Below, piece by piece: positions 22,295 to 31,660 of a DNA stretch of 64,000 nucleotides. Source of the DNA: Martensiomyces pterosporus (Eukaryota; Kickxellomycota; Kickxellomycetes; Kickxellales; Kickxellaceae). The notes under the pieces are model-generated. The model did not search any database. It was not told where the DNA came from and was given only the letters and a program-made list of their open reading frames with translations. Made by a program: the position numbers and the translations under genes. The stretch spans positions 1-64,000 of the forward strand of contig MU603983.1 in the NCBI GenBank assembly GCA_025201845.1, written 5' to 3'. Numbering within the stretch: the first letter of the stretch is position 1; every line of letters begins with the position of its first letter.

Positions 22295-23304
22295 GCTGGA
22301 TTTCTTTTTGACAATACACCCACCCCTTCCCTCTTGTCTGTTCTTTTCGATTATCCCCCCTGCTTTTCTTTTTCCAACTGCTGTTCTCTTTGGTTTCTAC
22401 AAACCATCTATACAAACACACAAGCATAGCATGGGTGCCTCTGCCAAGCTGCACTCTCCCACTGCTGCCGCATGTCCACCTAGCTGCATTCAGCCGCTAT
22501 TCTCCCTTTCGGGCTTCGATGATGGTATCATGCACACCCAGAGGGAGCACTCCGTCTCATTGCTCCAATTAATACCAGAATTTACAAGGAATGCCATTTT
22601 GTGGCGAGCACTGCATCTGTCCCTGAGTACGCGAACCAGACCAACAAGAGCATTGCTGCCTGTTTGGCATCGATATGAATCAATAATGGCTGCTGGCAGC
22701 CCGAACTGCCGACCAAACTAGCCGCAAAATCGCAAACAGCCTTCACGCTCACAATAACAAAGGGCGGCGCTTGAGGTGCAAGAGGCATGTGTGAGATATA
22801 GAAAGGGGAATGCTGCAAATAACGAATGCACAGTATTGTTGCTGTGTTTACTACTTTCATCCCTTGTGTTTGCTTTTTTCTTCCTCTTTAATGAGGGAGA
22901 GGCGGCCACAAGCAAAGATCTCATATTGTGCGCCATCTTTTTGCACCTCAAGAAAGGCAAATTTGTGGCTGAGGAAACCACAAAGAATAGGGATTGCATT
23001 TATTTGGTAAAATGGCGCACACACAGAATGACGGCATGTTTACTAGGCAGCGGCCCAGCCATTCAATCCATAGCTCGACTGGCGAAAAAGCTGTGTAGCA
23101 CACTTAAAACCTAGCCATGCCCTTCTGGCGCAGAGGAATAAACCACCAGCGGTACATTAGATCCTCTCGACTTTTATCATCTGGCCTTTCTACCCCCTGT
23201 CTTTCTTACCCGCACACTGCCCTCATCTCCTTTTCGCTTCGACCCTTTCCCTTTGCGCCTTTAGTTCAAGCAATTCTTTGCCAACGACACCAACGAAAAT
23301 AACC
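22295..23304. other. gap between USP and GPI-protein genes
   Basis: No gene recognised. The last 80 bp before 23305 are pyrimidine-rich, consistent with a promoter-proximal region or 5' leader of the GPI-protein gene. Confidence 0.4.
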
Positions 23305-23967
23305 ATGGTCCGTCTCGCGCTTTCGCTCGCTACCATCGCCGTCGCTGTTTGCGCCCAGCAGCTGCCTCCTGGCTTCTCCGCTGACATTCTCAACCAGCTT
23401 CCTGTGCCTCCGCAGCAGGCGCCTGCACCCGTCCAAGCGCCTGCCCCCATCGATCCCAACAACCCCATCGTGCAGCCCGCTCCACTGCCTCCAGCCTCGG
23501 CCGCACAGCCTGCCTCGATCCCCGCTGGTCTCGAAGGCCTGCTCAGCACCCTCAACTCACCCACCTTGCCCACTCTGCCCATCCAGAGCATCACGCTGCC
23601 TACAGCCCCCACAGTCACTATGCCCACTTTGGGATCCTCGGTCAGTCTCCCGGCCAGCTCCGTGGTCAATTCCTCGGTCAGCCCCTTCGCTACTCACTCG
23701 GGCTCCACTGGCACTTCGGCACACCCCACTGCCTCGAGCCACTCGACTGCCGCCAGCCCCTCGGCCACCAAGTCTTCCTCTGGAACCCACTCGGACAGCC
23801 ACACAGAGAGCACTGGGCATGAGAGTGGGACTGAGAGTGGGGCTGAGAGTGAGGGCAGCAGCGAGAAGGAAAGCACCTCGAGCTCCAAGTCTGGTGCCAG
23901 TGCCAACATCCCTCAAGCTGCTCTCACCATTGCCGCCATGGTCGCCGTTGCCATTTCCTTCTTCTAG
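23305..23967 (+). CDS. GPI-anchored surface protein, Pro/Ser/Thr-rich
   Basis: 220 residues from the ATG at 23305 (context ACCATGG). The N-terminal MVRLALSLATIAVAVCAQQ is a clear signal peptide. A Pro/Ala/Gln-rich section and then a dense Ser/Thr region with acidic patches (about residues 120-195) are typical of O-mannosylated stalks. The C-terminus has small residues followed by a hydrophobic tail (AALTIAAMVAVAISFF), the form of a GPI-attachment signal. It is probably anchored at the plasma membrane or cell wall. There is no enzymatic domain and no specific family is recognised. Confidence 0.8.
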   Translation: MVRLALSLATIAVAVCAQQLPPGFSADILNQLPVPPQQAPAPVQAPAPIDPNNPIVQPAPLPPASAAQPASIPAGLEGLLSTLNSPTLPTLPIQSITLPTAPTVTMPTLGSSVSLPASSVVNSSVSPFATHSGSTGTSAHPTASSHSTAASPSATKSSSGTHSDSHTESTGHESGTESGAESEGSSEKESTSSSKSGASANIPQAALTIAAMVAVAISFF

Positions 23968-24642
23968 TTTCAAAATACGTATTTCCGCCAAATACAAGGG
24001 TATTTTGACCTCGGGCTTGCAAGCGCCTCCAAAGCATCTGCAAAGAGATGGTAACCGTGTGTGTTTTGTGAGAGAAACAACTGTCGTGCTGTGATACATG
24101 CTCCTACGACCCGTGTGCTGTTGTATACACACGCCTTCTACCATATATCCATATCATCAGCTGCGCATGTTGTGCCTTTACACCTTGTCATATGAGAGGG
24201 GTTTTCGAAGAGTCGTATACGAAAGTCAATGAGTTCTTCGGTCTATACGGACATACACCATTTCCGGGAGAGGCCAGAGCCTTCGGGCTGCGTAAACAGA
24301 TATAACCACAACATGTATATAACTCCTCTCGCCCCTGGCTGCTGAGAAAAAAAAAAAACCAATACCCGATGAATTCACAGTTTTATTCTTAGCATCCCCG
24401 TTTCTTTCTAGTTTGAGACATCTAGAACTAGTGATACAGCGGCGTATCCCTGACCTCCTCTGTAACACCTTTATCCCAGTACCTTTACCGAGCGTTCGCC
24501 AACGCTGCCCAGAACAGCCATCCCTTGATGCAAGAGTCGCAAGATCAGCGACACAGCTGGGCATGCAGATTGATTTGTGCATTATGACTGACACTGTTAG
24601 AATCTCCGTCGGAGTCAGAACGCCTGGATAGGCGGATTCAGC
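23968..24642. other. gap upstream of tRNA-Leu
   Basis: Holds the 3' flank of the GPI-protein gene and a poly-A run near 24348-24358. No gene was seen. Confidence 0.4.
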
Positions 24643-24725
24643 GGGCAGATGGCCGAGCGGTCTAAGGCGCTGCGTTCAGGTCGCAGTCAACTATGTTGGC
24701 GTGGGTTCGAATCCCACTCTGCTCA
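24643..24725 (+). tRNA. tRNA-Leu (anticodon CAG)
   Basis: An 83-nt class II tRNA read by hand. The acceptor arm GGGCAGA pairs with TCTGCTC (one G-T pair) and the discriminator is A. The D-arm starts TGGCCGAGCGGTCTAAGGC. The anticodon stem-loop is CTGCG-TTCAGGT-CGCAG, anticodon CAG. The long variable arm is followed by the T-arm GTGGG-TTCGAAT-CCCAC. No intron is needed. A five-T run at 24727-24731 fits RNA polymerase III termination. It reads CUG codons as leucine. Confidence 0.95.
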
Positions 24726-24809
24726 CTTTTTCCTGCACTGACCAGGATGACTCCTTTTTTGTACTGATGGATTTGCATGATAAAAGATATGGATGCTAAG
24801 CTAGGTTTC

Positions 24810-25841
24810 TCACGCCTTGACGATGCTCTTGCCAAAGTTCTTGCCGTCAAAGAGGTCCAGGATGGCCTGGGGGCCGTTCTCAATGCCCACAGCCTCAGTG
24901 AGCTTGTACTGGATCTTTCCCTGCCTGTACAGAGCCGAGACCTCGTTGACAAAGTCGGCCTGGTTCTTGGTGTTGTAGTGCTCGAGAATGACAAAGCCCT
25001 GAACCGACGCCTTCTTCAGCAGGATGTTGATGATGTTCTTGACTCCATACATCTGGTCATAAGACGAGACATTGTACTGCGAAATAGCGCCACAGAAAAT
25101 AACCCTGGCATGGTTGTTGATGTTCGCCAGGGCAGCATCAAGGAACTCGCCGCCAACGTTGTCAAAGTAGATGTCGATGCCCTCTGGAGCCACCTTCTTG
25201 ATCGCCTGCACATAGTCGCCAGAGGTCTTGTAGTTGAACGCCTCATCGGCACCCAGGCTCTTCACATACTCAACCTTGTCGTCCGATCCAGCAACACCGA
25301 TGACGCGCAGACCGCGGGCCTTAGCCAGCTGAACGGCGACCTGACCCACAGCTCCGGAAGCGGACGAGATGAGGATGGTCTCACCAGCCTTGGGCTTGCC
25401 ATACACCACAGTTCCAACATAGGCAGTGAACGACGGCATACTGAGCACACCGACATAGTCCCTGGGCGTGATACCTTCCTGCAGTGGTGCCTTGATGAGG
25501 TCCTTGGCATCGGCAACATACTCGGACTCCCAGTTGCCGTCGTTCACAAGGACAGTCTCGCCTTCCTTGAAGTCACTGGCAGCAGAGGCCACAACGGATG
25601 CAACGACAAAGTTCGAAATGGGCTCGTCCTTCACATAGCTCGACACGTAGCTATCCTTCACGCCCGAAAGGCGTCCGCGCTGGTAAGGATCGACAGAGTA
25701 GTACAGGGGGCGGATGAGGACCTGGTTGCCAGTGAGCGAGTCCTTGCTGGGAGCAGGAGCTGTCTCGACCTTGAAGTCAGAGAGTTTGGCGTGTCCACCT
25801 TGGACATAGTTGTTAAGGAGAACGCGAGTGATGGTAGACAT
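24810..25841 (-). CDS. MDR-family NADP-dependent oxidoreductase (PTGR/YML131W-like)
   Basis: 343 residues from the ATG at 25841 (MSTITRVLLNNYVQGG). It matches the medium-chain dehydrogenase/reductase superfamily, leukotriene B4 12-hydroxydehydrogenase (alkenal/alkenone reductase) branch. An N-terminal GroES-like part carries PLYYSVDPYQRGRLSG. The Rossmann fold carries SSASGAVGQVAVQLAKARGL, then VIGVAGSDDKVEYVKSLGAD and DIYFDNVGGEFLDAAL. The catalytic and structural zinc cysteines of alcohol dehydrogenases are absent, as expected for this branch. These enzymes typically reduce alpha,beta-unsaturated carbonyls with NADPH. The substrate here is unknown. It is a single exon, and the stop lies 85 bp from the tRNA-Leu gene. 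Confidence 0.9.
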   Translation of the reverse strand: MSTITRVLLNNYVQGGHAKLSDFKVETAPAPSKDSLTGNQVLIRPLYYSVDPYQRGRLSGVKDSYVSSYVKDEPISNFVVASVVASAASDFKEGETVLVNDGNWESEYVADAKDLIKAPLQEGITPRDYVGVLSMPSFTAYVGTVVYGKPKAGETILISSASGAVGQVAVQLAKARGLRVIGVAGSDDKVEYVKSLGADEAFNYKTSGDYVQAIKKVAPEGIDIYFDNVGGEFLDAALANINNHARVIFCGAISQYNVSSYDQMYGVKNIINILLKKASVQGFVILEHYNTKNQADFVNEVSALYRQGKIQYKLTEAVGIENGPQAILDLFDGKNFGKSIVKA

Positions 25842-26500
25842 GTTTAAATGGTAGCTGCAGCAGCAGTGGTGGTTGTGGTAGTGATGCGATACAGCTGTGT
25901 CAGCGCACACGTGGGGTTGCTTGTTATCGCAGAATAGAGTTGTTGCAAGGAATCGAGCAGGATAGTGTTCCAGCATCGATGGAAATGCTGGGCGTATTTA
26001 TAGCCCAAGTGCGGGCTGCGCGCATTCCTTCAAGCGCTAGTACGATGTTGTTTAATTAGTAATAGTCCCTCGCCTTTTACCCCGCTGGCACTCAAGGCCA
26101 ACATTTGTATCCGGTTTTCAAACAAGTCGGAGTGCAGTCATTTTCCATGCCCCCGCATCCTATTCACATTCCTCTACCATTTTCCACCACTCAAACTCAC
26201 ACTATGCTCTCCGACGATTCGTAGCTGATGACAATTTGCTAGGGCAGAACACACCATAGCACTTTGGCTGGGGTGCTCAATGAAGACAGGTTTCATGCAT
26301 TCTGGAACCTGAAGGGAGCATTGCATTGCAGCACAATAGCTGTGCAGCCAATGCTAGCACGGGATTACAAATCATCGGAAAGTCGTCGGTGCAATACGCG
26401 GGATAGAGATTTATTGGGGATACTGATAGCAATTTTAGCTACACGTCCGCACAAGTGCACGGGTGCTGCACAGCAGGGGGTGTGTGCTTTGCTAGTCAAG
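25842..26500. other. gap between oxidoreductase and ankyrin genes
   Basis: Should contain the oxidoreductase promoter and the 3' UTR of the ankyrin gene, both on the minus strand. No gene recognised. Confidence 0.4.
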
Positions 26501-29500
26501 CTATTTGTCATTGCCGTGGTTGTCGCCCTTCTCGAACGCCATGCTGTTTCGGTAGTGCATCTTGAGCGCGTATCGGAGAGGCAGCATTTTTTGTGGCCCA
26601 TTCCATACCGGGCATGGGTTCTTCGGGCACTCCTTGTCAGCCAGGTCAGTGATCGGTCGTGGGCTTGCGATCGCTGTGTTCACAGCTGCATTTTCAGGGA
26701 GGCCGATGCTGCTAATGTCCAGCGTGATCGTGATCAGCTGCTTGCTGACACGCGGGTAGTCGCGCTTGACGATCTCAGCAATCTCATCAAGCTTGACAAA
26801 GTACAGGTTCAGCGCAACAAACTTCTTCTTCTCGTGGAGAGTGAACTGGCTTACAATCTCGCTGTCCGCTTTTGCCGCTGCTGCCGTCTCTGCAGTCCGC
26901 ACAGGTGAGTGGCCCAGATCCGACGATTTCGCATGTGCTGGCCTATCCGTGACATTGCCGGGGCACGACGACGGCGCAGCAGCAACAGCAGTTTCGTGGA
27001 TGAGCTGCATGTTTGATACAAACATCCCTGCAAGTGGCTCCCACAGCCGCTCCTTCTGAGACTCTGTAACCTTCTGCCGGTGCAAATGCGGATATGCTAC
27101 AAACAGGGGGTTTTTCTCACCATCTTCGTTGCGATCACTAGCGTCGCTGCTCGAGTGAGACGACTGTGTACTGACCGACATGCCCAGGAGCAAGCGGATC
27201 TGCAAGTCCACGACAAAATAGTCCAGCTTCGATGTAGGTGGATCCGAATGAAGCTGGATCGTGTACAGAGGTAGGTATCTGATCGCCTGAGCTGCAATCG
27301 AAGAGGGAGACATGTGCTCAGGCTGAGGCGCGCATTTGCCGCCGCCACCGTTTTCAACAATGGTGCAGCCACCCTCCACGCTACGATGCTTTGGTGGTCT
27401 TTCCTTGTGTGTGCCACTGGTGTGGTGACGCGAAGAGGCCTTCGCAGCACCACTGGCATTCTCCTGGATCGTGATTCCCGGTGGAGTGTGTAGTGTCGAC
27501 GTGTATGCTGATTCGCACTTGATCTCGACTGTGGGCGTAAGTGTCGCAACTGTCTCAAGAGTACTGCTATGTGTCTGGCGCCTGGGCTTGCTGGTTCCAT
27601 CGATAACAGCCACATCGGAGCGGCCGCTTCTCGCGCTTTCCTCTATAGCAGTATTTGGCCCACTAGCGCTGTGCTTCGCACGTTTCGAGCTGGAAACGAC
27701 ACGGCCTTGGCTATGCGCTGAGGTGTGGTGTGACATAAATGTAGTAGTGCTGGTGCTGTTGCTATTGTCGTCGTCGTCATCGTCAATAACGCGCTTCTTT
27801 TGTGGGCGGCCGCGACGGCGCTTGGGCGACAGACTACTGGAGGGCAGCTGGGTTGGTGAGCGCCTTTCAGAGATGTCTTCGCCGCTTCCAGCATCACAGC
27901 CCCTTTCCTTGTGCCTACCACTATGCTGCGGCTCAACCTTGGGCTGGTGGTTGTCAGCTGCTGCATCGCGAGAAGCGTGGTTATTGGGTTCAGGCTCTGC
28001 AGACTGGCGGCGTTTTCCCCTGGATTTGCGCTTCTCCATGCGCTCAATCGTGCCCATCAAAACCTGGAGCTTACGTTCATCGCGCGACAGCTTGGACGTG
28101 TTGGACGAGAAGTAGTAGTTTACCTGCGGTTTCTCTGCCTCTTCACGCAGCCGTCTGAGCGATACAAGCTCGCGCTTATGCTCATTCGATGCATCCTTTT
28201 CATGCGCTTCTGAACTGCGAGACTGAGCTGAAGAGGAGCGCCTTTCTTCATACGTCTTGGGCTTTGTAGCAGCTGGCTGCTTGGCACGCCGTTTCTCCGA
28301 CTTGCCCTTTGGCTGTGCAGGCAGGTCAGCACCAGCAGTGCTGTCGCGCTCTTCGATGTCAATGATGGATTCAGCGTCTTCACCCCTCGTATCGCCCCCA
28401 CGCGAAGGTGGCCGCGCTGCGTGTGCTGCTCGCTTCCCTTTGCTGCTTGGACTATGCTTATCAGGCCTGGCGTCGGGCTTGGGCTTGGACTCGGGCTGGG
28501 GCTCAGGCTTGGATGGATGAGGGCGAGAGTAAGCGCGCGTGTACTGCACAATGGCCTGAAGCACTTCCTCCTCACCCTCTGCCATATCCTCGGGCGTGAC
28601 ATTTTTATAGTTCTTGAGCAGCGGGTCGGCACCAACGGCAAGCAAGCTGCGAACAACGTCAACATGTCCATTGGCGCAGGCATCGTGCAGCGGCGTGTCG
28701 CCACCAAATCCCCGTGCAGCGTGCTCAGCGCCGTGTCGGAGCAATGCGACAACCACCGGGTTATGTCCCTCGAGCGAAGCCTCGTGCAGTGGTGTCCACC
28801 CAGCGTTGTCCTTCATATTGATATCTGCGCCCTGGTGAAGTAGGCTGACGACTTGCTCCAGGTCGCCTGCGTTGCATGCACGGTGCAGTTTGGTTTGTCC
28901 AGCCTTGTCACGAGCAGAGACTGTCCGCTGAATCTTTGCGCGGTCTGTGAGCAACCGAGCAATCTTTTCGTTCGAGCAAGTGTCCAGCGGAGTCAGATGG
29001 TGCGAGTTTGCAATATTTGTGAGTGCGCCACTGTCCAGAAGCAGATGGACAATCTGAATGTCGTCGCTCATGACAGCTTGGTGCAAGGGAGTCATGCGCG
29101 AGTGAAGTGTCATCGCATTGACATTGGGGAACGGCGAGCGTAGCTGCCGCTGTAGCTGAGACTCTGCAGGATCCATGCTGCTGCCACCGTCTTTTTGTTC
29201 GGCTTCCGCCGAGCTGGATCTACCACGAAGAGGCGGGTTGAGCAATAGCTCCAATGTCTCTGCGTGGCCCTGCTTAGATGCCTCGTGCAGCGCAGTCCAG
29301 CCGCGAGAGTCTGCCAAGCCAATTGTAGCACCTCTGGCCAGAAGCTTTCGGCATGTGGGTGTGTCGCCCTTCGAGGCAAAGTAAACCAGCTGCGGATACC
29401 CGCTTTCGTCGACGTAATCCGGGTCGTCATACCGGACCCTCCGCCGTCTTCCAGGACGGTGCTTTCGCCGCGATGTGTCTCTCTGGTCATTCGATGTGGT

Positions 29501-30250
29501 GTGCCTCGATTTATGCGTGTGACTTGGACTGTCGCTGCCATTGCAACCATCACCATTTTGGCTGGAAGGGACTGCTGAAGCTTCTGCGTCGTCGGAATTG
29601 ACTCGCCGAACTCGATGCGTTTTACTCTTCGCTTTGCCCGCTCTCCTTATTTTCTTGTTGCCGGTTTCAGGGTCTTTGCCGTTGCCAGTAGCGCAATTGC
29701 CCTCTTTTTCATTATCGCCATCGCCATCGTCCTCATCGTCCTCGTCAGCAATAACTTTCCGCCCTCGGTACACAAGCCAAGCCGACGGGCTTGTATCTCG
29801 AAATGCAGAGTGGTTTTGCGACGTTTTCAACACAGTGCCGCCTTTTGCATCATCATCAACCACGTCAACCTCGCTCTCCGTGTTTCCAGCCTCTAGTTGT
29901 CCAGCACGGCCACTGGGAGTCGGGGTCGAGCCGTTTCTAACGATAGGGCCATTCCCACTATGGCTGGTGCCAGTGCTGTAGCTCGAGGTGCTGCTACTGT
30001 CACTGTCGCTGAACTCATCTAGACTACTTAGAGACCCGCTTGGCGAGAACAGCTCCTCCTCATCAAACGCGTTGTTGTTGGGGCTATTCAGGTATGGACT
30101 CTCTTCACCAATCTGATTTCGGTTTCGATTGTTGCTGTTGCTGTTGCTGTTGCGTTCTGTAGCTGTATCTAACCAGTCATCGTCTGCTAATACTGTTTCG
30201 ACGTCAGAATCTCGGTCCATCTGCTCTACACGGAAAACAATGATACACAT
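26501..30250 (-). CDS. large ankyrin-repeat nuclear protein, Hos4-like
   Basis: 1249 residues from the ATG at 30250; an ATG ten codons on (MDRDSDVETVLADDD) is an equally good start. The N-terminus is acidic and Ser/Asn-rich with basic patches. Ankyrin repeats occupy about residues 277-555, including GWTALHEASKQGHAETLELL, QTKLHRACNAGDLEQVVSLL, GWTPLHEASLEGHNPVVVAL and GDTPLHDACANGHVDVVRSL. A long Lys/Arg/Ser-rich middle follows. A conserved-looking C-terminal part carries YLPLYTIQLHS and NPLFVAYPHLHRQKV. This architecture resembles fungal Hos4, the ankyrin subunit of the Set3 histone deacetylase complex; animal ANKRD11/12 is similar. Chromatin regulation is therefore likely, but inferred. Confidence 0.7.
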   Translation of the reverse strand: MCIIVFRVEQMDRDSDVETVLADDDWLDTATERNSNSNSNNRNRNQIGEESPYLNSPNNNAFDEEELFSPSGSLSSLDEFSDSDSSSTSSYSTGTSHSGNGPIVRNGSTPTPSGRAGQLEAGNTESEVDVVDDDAKGGTVLKTSQNHSAFRDTSPSAWLVYRGRKVIADEDDEDDGDGDNEKEGNCATGNGKDPETGNKKIRRAGKAKSKTHRVRRVNSDDAEASAVPSSQNGDGCNGSDSPSHTHKSRHTTSNDQRDTSRRKHRPGRRRRVRYDDPDYVDESGYPQLVYFASKGDTPTCRKLLARGATIGLADSRGWTALHEASKQGHAETLELLLNPPLRGRSSSAEAEQKDGGSSMDPAESQLQRQLRSPFPNVNAMTLHSRMTPLHQAVMSDDIQIVHLLLDSGALTNIANSHHLTPLDTCSNEKIARLLTDRAKIQRTVSARDKAGQTKLHRACNAGDLEQVVSLLHQGADINMKDNAGWTPLHEASLEGHNPVVVALLRHGAEHAARGFGGDTPLHDACANGHVDVVRSLLAVGADPLLKNYKNVTPEDMAEGEEEVLQAIVQYTRAYSRPHPSKPEPQPESKPKPDARPDKHSPSSKGKRAAHAARPPSRGGDTRGEDAESIIDIEERDSTAGADLPAQPKGKSEKRRAKQPAATKPKTYEERRSSSAQSRSSEAHEKDASNEHKRELVSLRRLREEAEKPQVNYYFSSNTSKLSRDERKLQVLMGTIERMEKRKSRGKRRQSAEPEPNNHASRDAAADNHQPKVEPQHSGRHKERGCDAGSGEDISERRSPTQLPSSSLSPKRRRGRPQKKRVIDDDDDDNSNSTSTTTFMSHHTSAHSQGRVVSSSKRAKHSASGPNTAIEESARSGRSDVAVIDGTSKPRRQTHSSTLETVATLTPTVEIKCESAYTSTLHTPPGITIQENASGAAKASSRHHTSGTHKERPPKHRSVEGGCTIVENGGGGKCAPQPEHMSPSSIAAQAIRYLPLYTIQLHSDPPTSKLDYFVVDLQIRLLLGMSVSTQSSHSSSDASDRNEDGEKNPLFVAYPHLHRQKVTESQKERLWEPLAGMFVSNMQLIHETAVAAAPSSCPGNVTDRPAHAKSSDLGHSPVRTAETAAAAKADSEIVSQFTLHEKKKFVALNLYFVKLDEIAEIVKRDYPRVSKQLITITLDISSIGLPENAAVNTAIASPRPITDLADKECPKNPCPVWNGPQKMLPLRYALKMHYRNSMAFEKGDNHGNDK

Positions 30251-31660
30251 GTATATGAGTGGGTGCTAGCTTTTCAATCAGCACTCTGCAGCAAGTCGCG
30301 AAGAATAAACCACTGCCAAACACACGCAGGATGGCTTGGGTAAGGTAGCTAGACATGGTGATGAGCTGGAAACCTACCGTAAAGAGCTGACCGTGCTCAG
30401 CCTTGGCCTGTCTTTCTTAAAACCGCCTTGCGCTATTCTAGTGAAAATCGCAGCCGCAAAGAACGCACAGTTTGCTCAAGCCGGAAGTCAGTGCGTGCTG
30501 GCAAGTAATAGAAGTGAAACAAGCATAGCACGAACAATCACAGGCCACTTACCTCTTGCGAAATAGCCTAGGCCCTCAGAGTGGGAGGTTCGAAAGTCGT
30601 GTGCTATCAGGGCACGGCGAGTGTAGTGTGCGAGACACGAGAATGAATGCTACGAGCAGCTATCTACCTGCACGCCAGCACCAAACAATTATGTGGAGCG
30701 GGAGAAATGGTGTTGCAATGTGCCAGCTGTGTCCGATAGAGTGGTCTTTTGGCGACTGCTGTGAAGCGGGGTAAAAGCGCGAATTACCTCTATGCCGGCG
30801 CGCAGCTGTCCTGAAATATGACGAATTTTAAAAATGAAGCTCCCCTAGGCTTGCAAAGGAAAAAGGATACGTGTGCTAGCTGAATGCTTGCTACTGGAGA
30901 CAAGAATAATGAGGAAAGGCAATCTGAAGTCCAGAGAGGGAAAGGAAAGCGCAGAGAATAGAGAAAAAGGCCGATCCGCATTTCTCTCCTTCCTTGCCTT
31001 GGCCTCCCAACGCCTCCCCTTTCCATTGCACTCAGGCCTGTCAGTGCAGCGCAAATAAATCCACAATGAAAGCCCAGGCGCGAACACAGTCGAAGCCAGG
31101 ACCCCAACTGGTGCTTGCTTTCCACTCCAGCTGCGGACATTCTCCACGCTTCAGCATGACCGCCTTCAACAAGAACCAAGTCTGCATAAATGGTGATCAC
31201 TGCGGCGAGCGATTGGCCAGGGGTGACGCGCACGTGTTTGTCGCACAGACGCGGTGTGTGCTTGGGCGAAAGAGATGCAAGGAGAAAGCGCAGCAGCATC
31301 TCAGGCTGAAGCAACAGGGGCTGATGGCTGCGAACATGTGGGCACTTCATTGTTGTGAGTAAAATGAGCATGCTGGCGATAGCACAGTGAGAAGTGCACT
31401 CTGGTTGCTGATTCATAGTATGGCTACCTCGTGTGTATTAAATTTCGCTGGGTGTGACAGGAGTGACAGGTCACGCCCAGCGAAAAGTCTCTTGGCTTGA
31501 ATCTTAAAATGCACTCGCATCCCCACGAGATATGAATTCCATGAAGCAGCTGGTTTATTCAGGCTGACGCTTTGAGTCAGGAGTCTGTATGTGCTCCATA
31601 GACTGTGGCGGTGCACGCGTCGTACGTCGCAAGCCAACAAGCAGCAAGGCAGAGAATTAG
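30251..31660. other. 1.4-kb gap with a strong inverted repeat
   Basis: Between two minus-strand genes. No protein gene is recognised. A TTCGAA-containing stretch at about 30580-30600 is not a tRNA. The notable element is the hairpin at 31443-31485. Confidence 0.45.
31443..31485. repeat. inverted repeat, 16-nt arms and 11-nt loop
   Basis: The arms are 31443-31458 and 31470-31485, complementary at 15 of 16 positions; the odd position would be a G-U pair in one strand's RNA. The arm sequence is TTTCGCTGGGTGTGAC. It lies about 175 bp downstream of the RING gene stop on that gene's strand, so it may be in its 3' UTR. Confidence 0.85.

Noticed and set aside
24777..25847. 356-codon open frame antisense to the MDR oxidoreductase
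   Set aside because: Same codon-bias effect; the sense strand is clearly the gene.
30570..30620. possible tRNA T-arm (GGTTCGAAA)
   Set aside because: No pairing acceptor, D or anticodon arms could be found around it.
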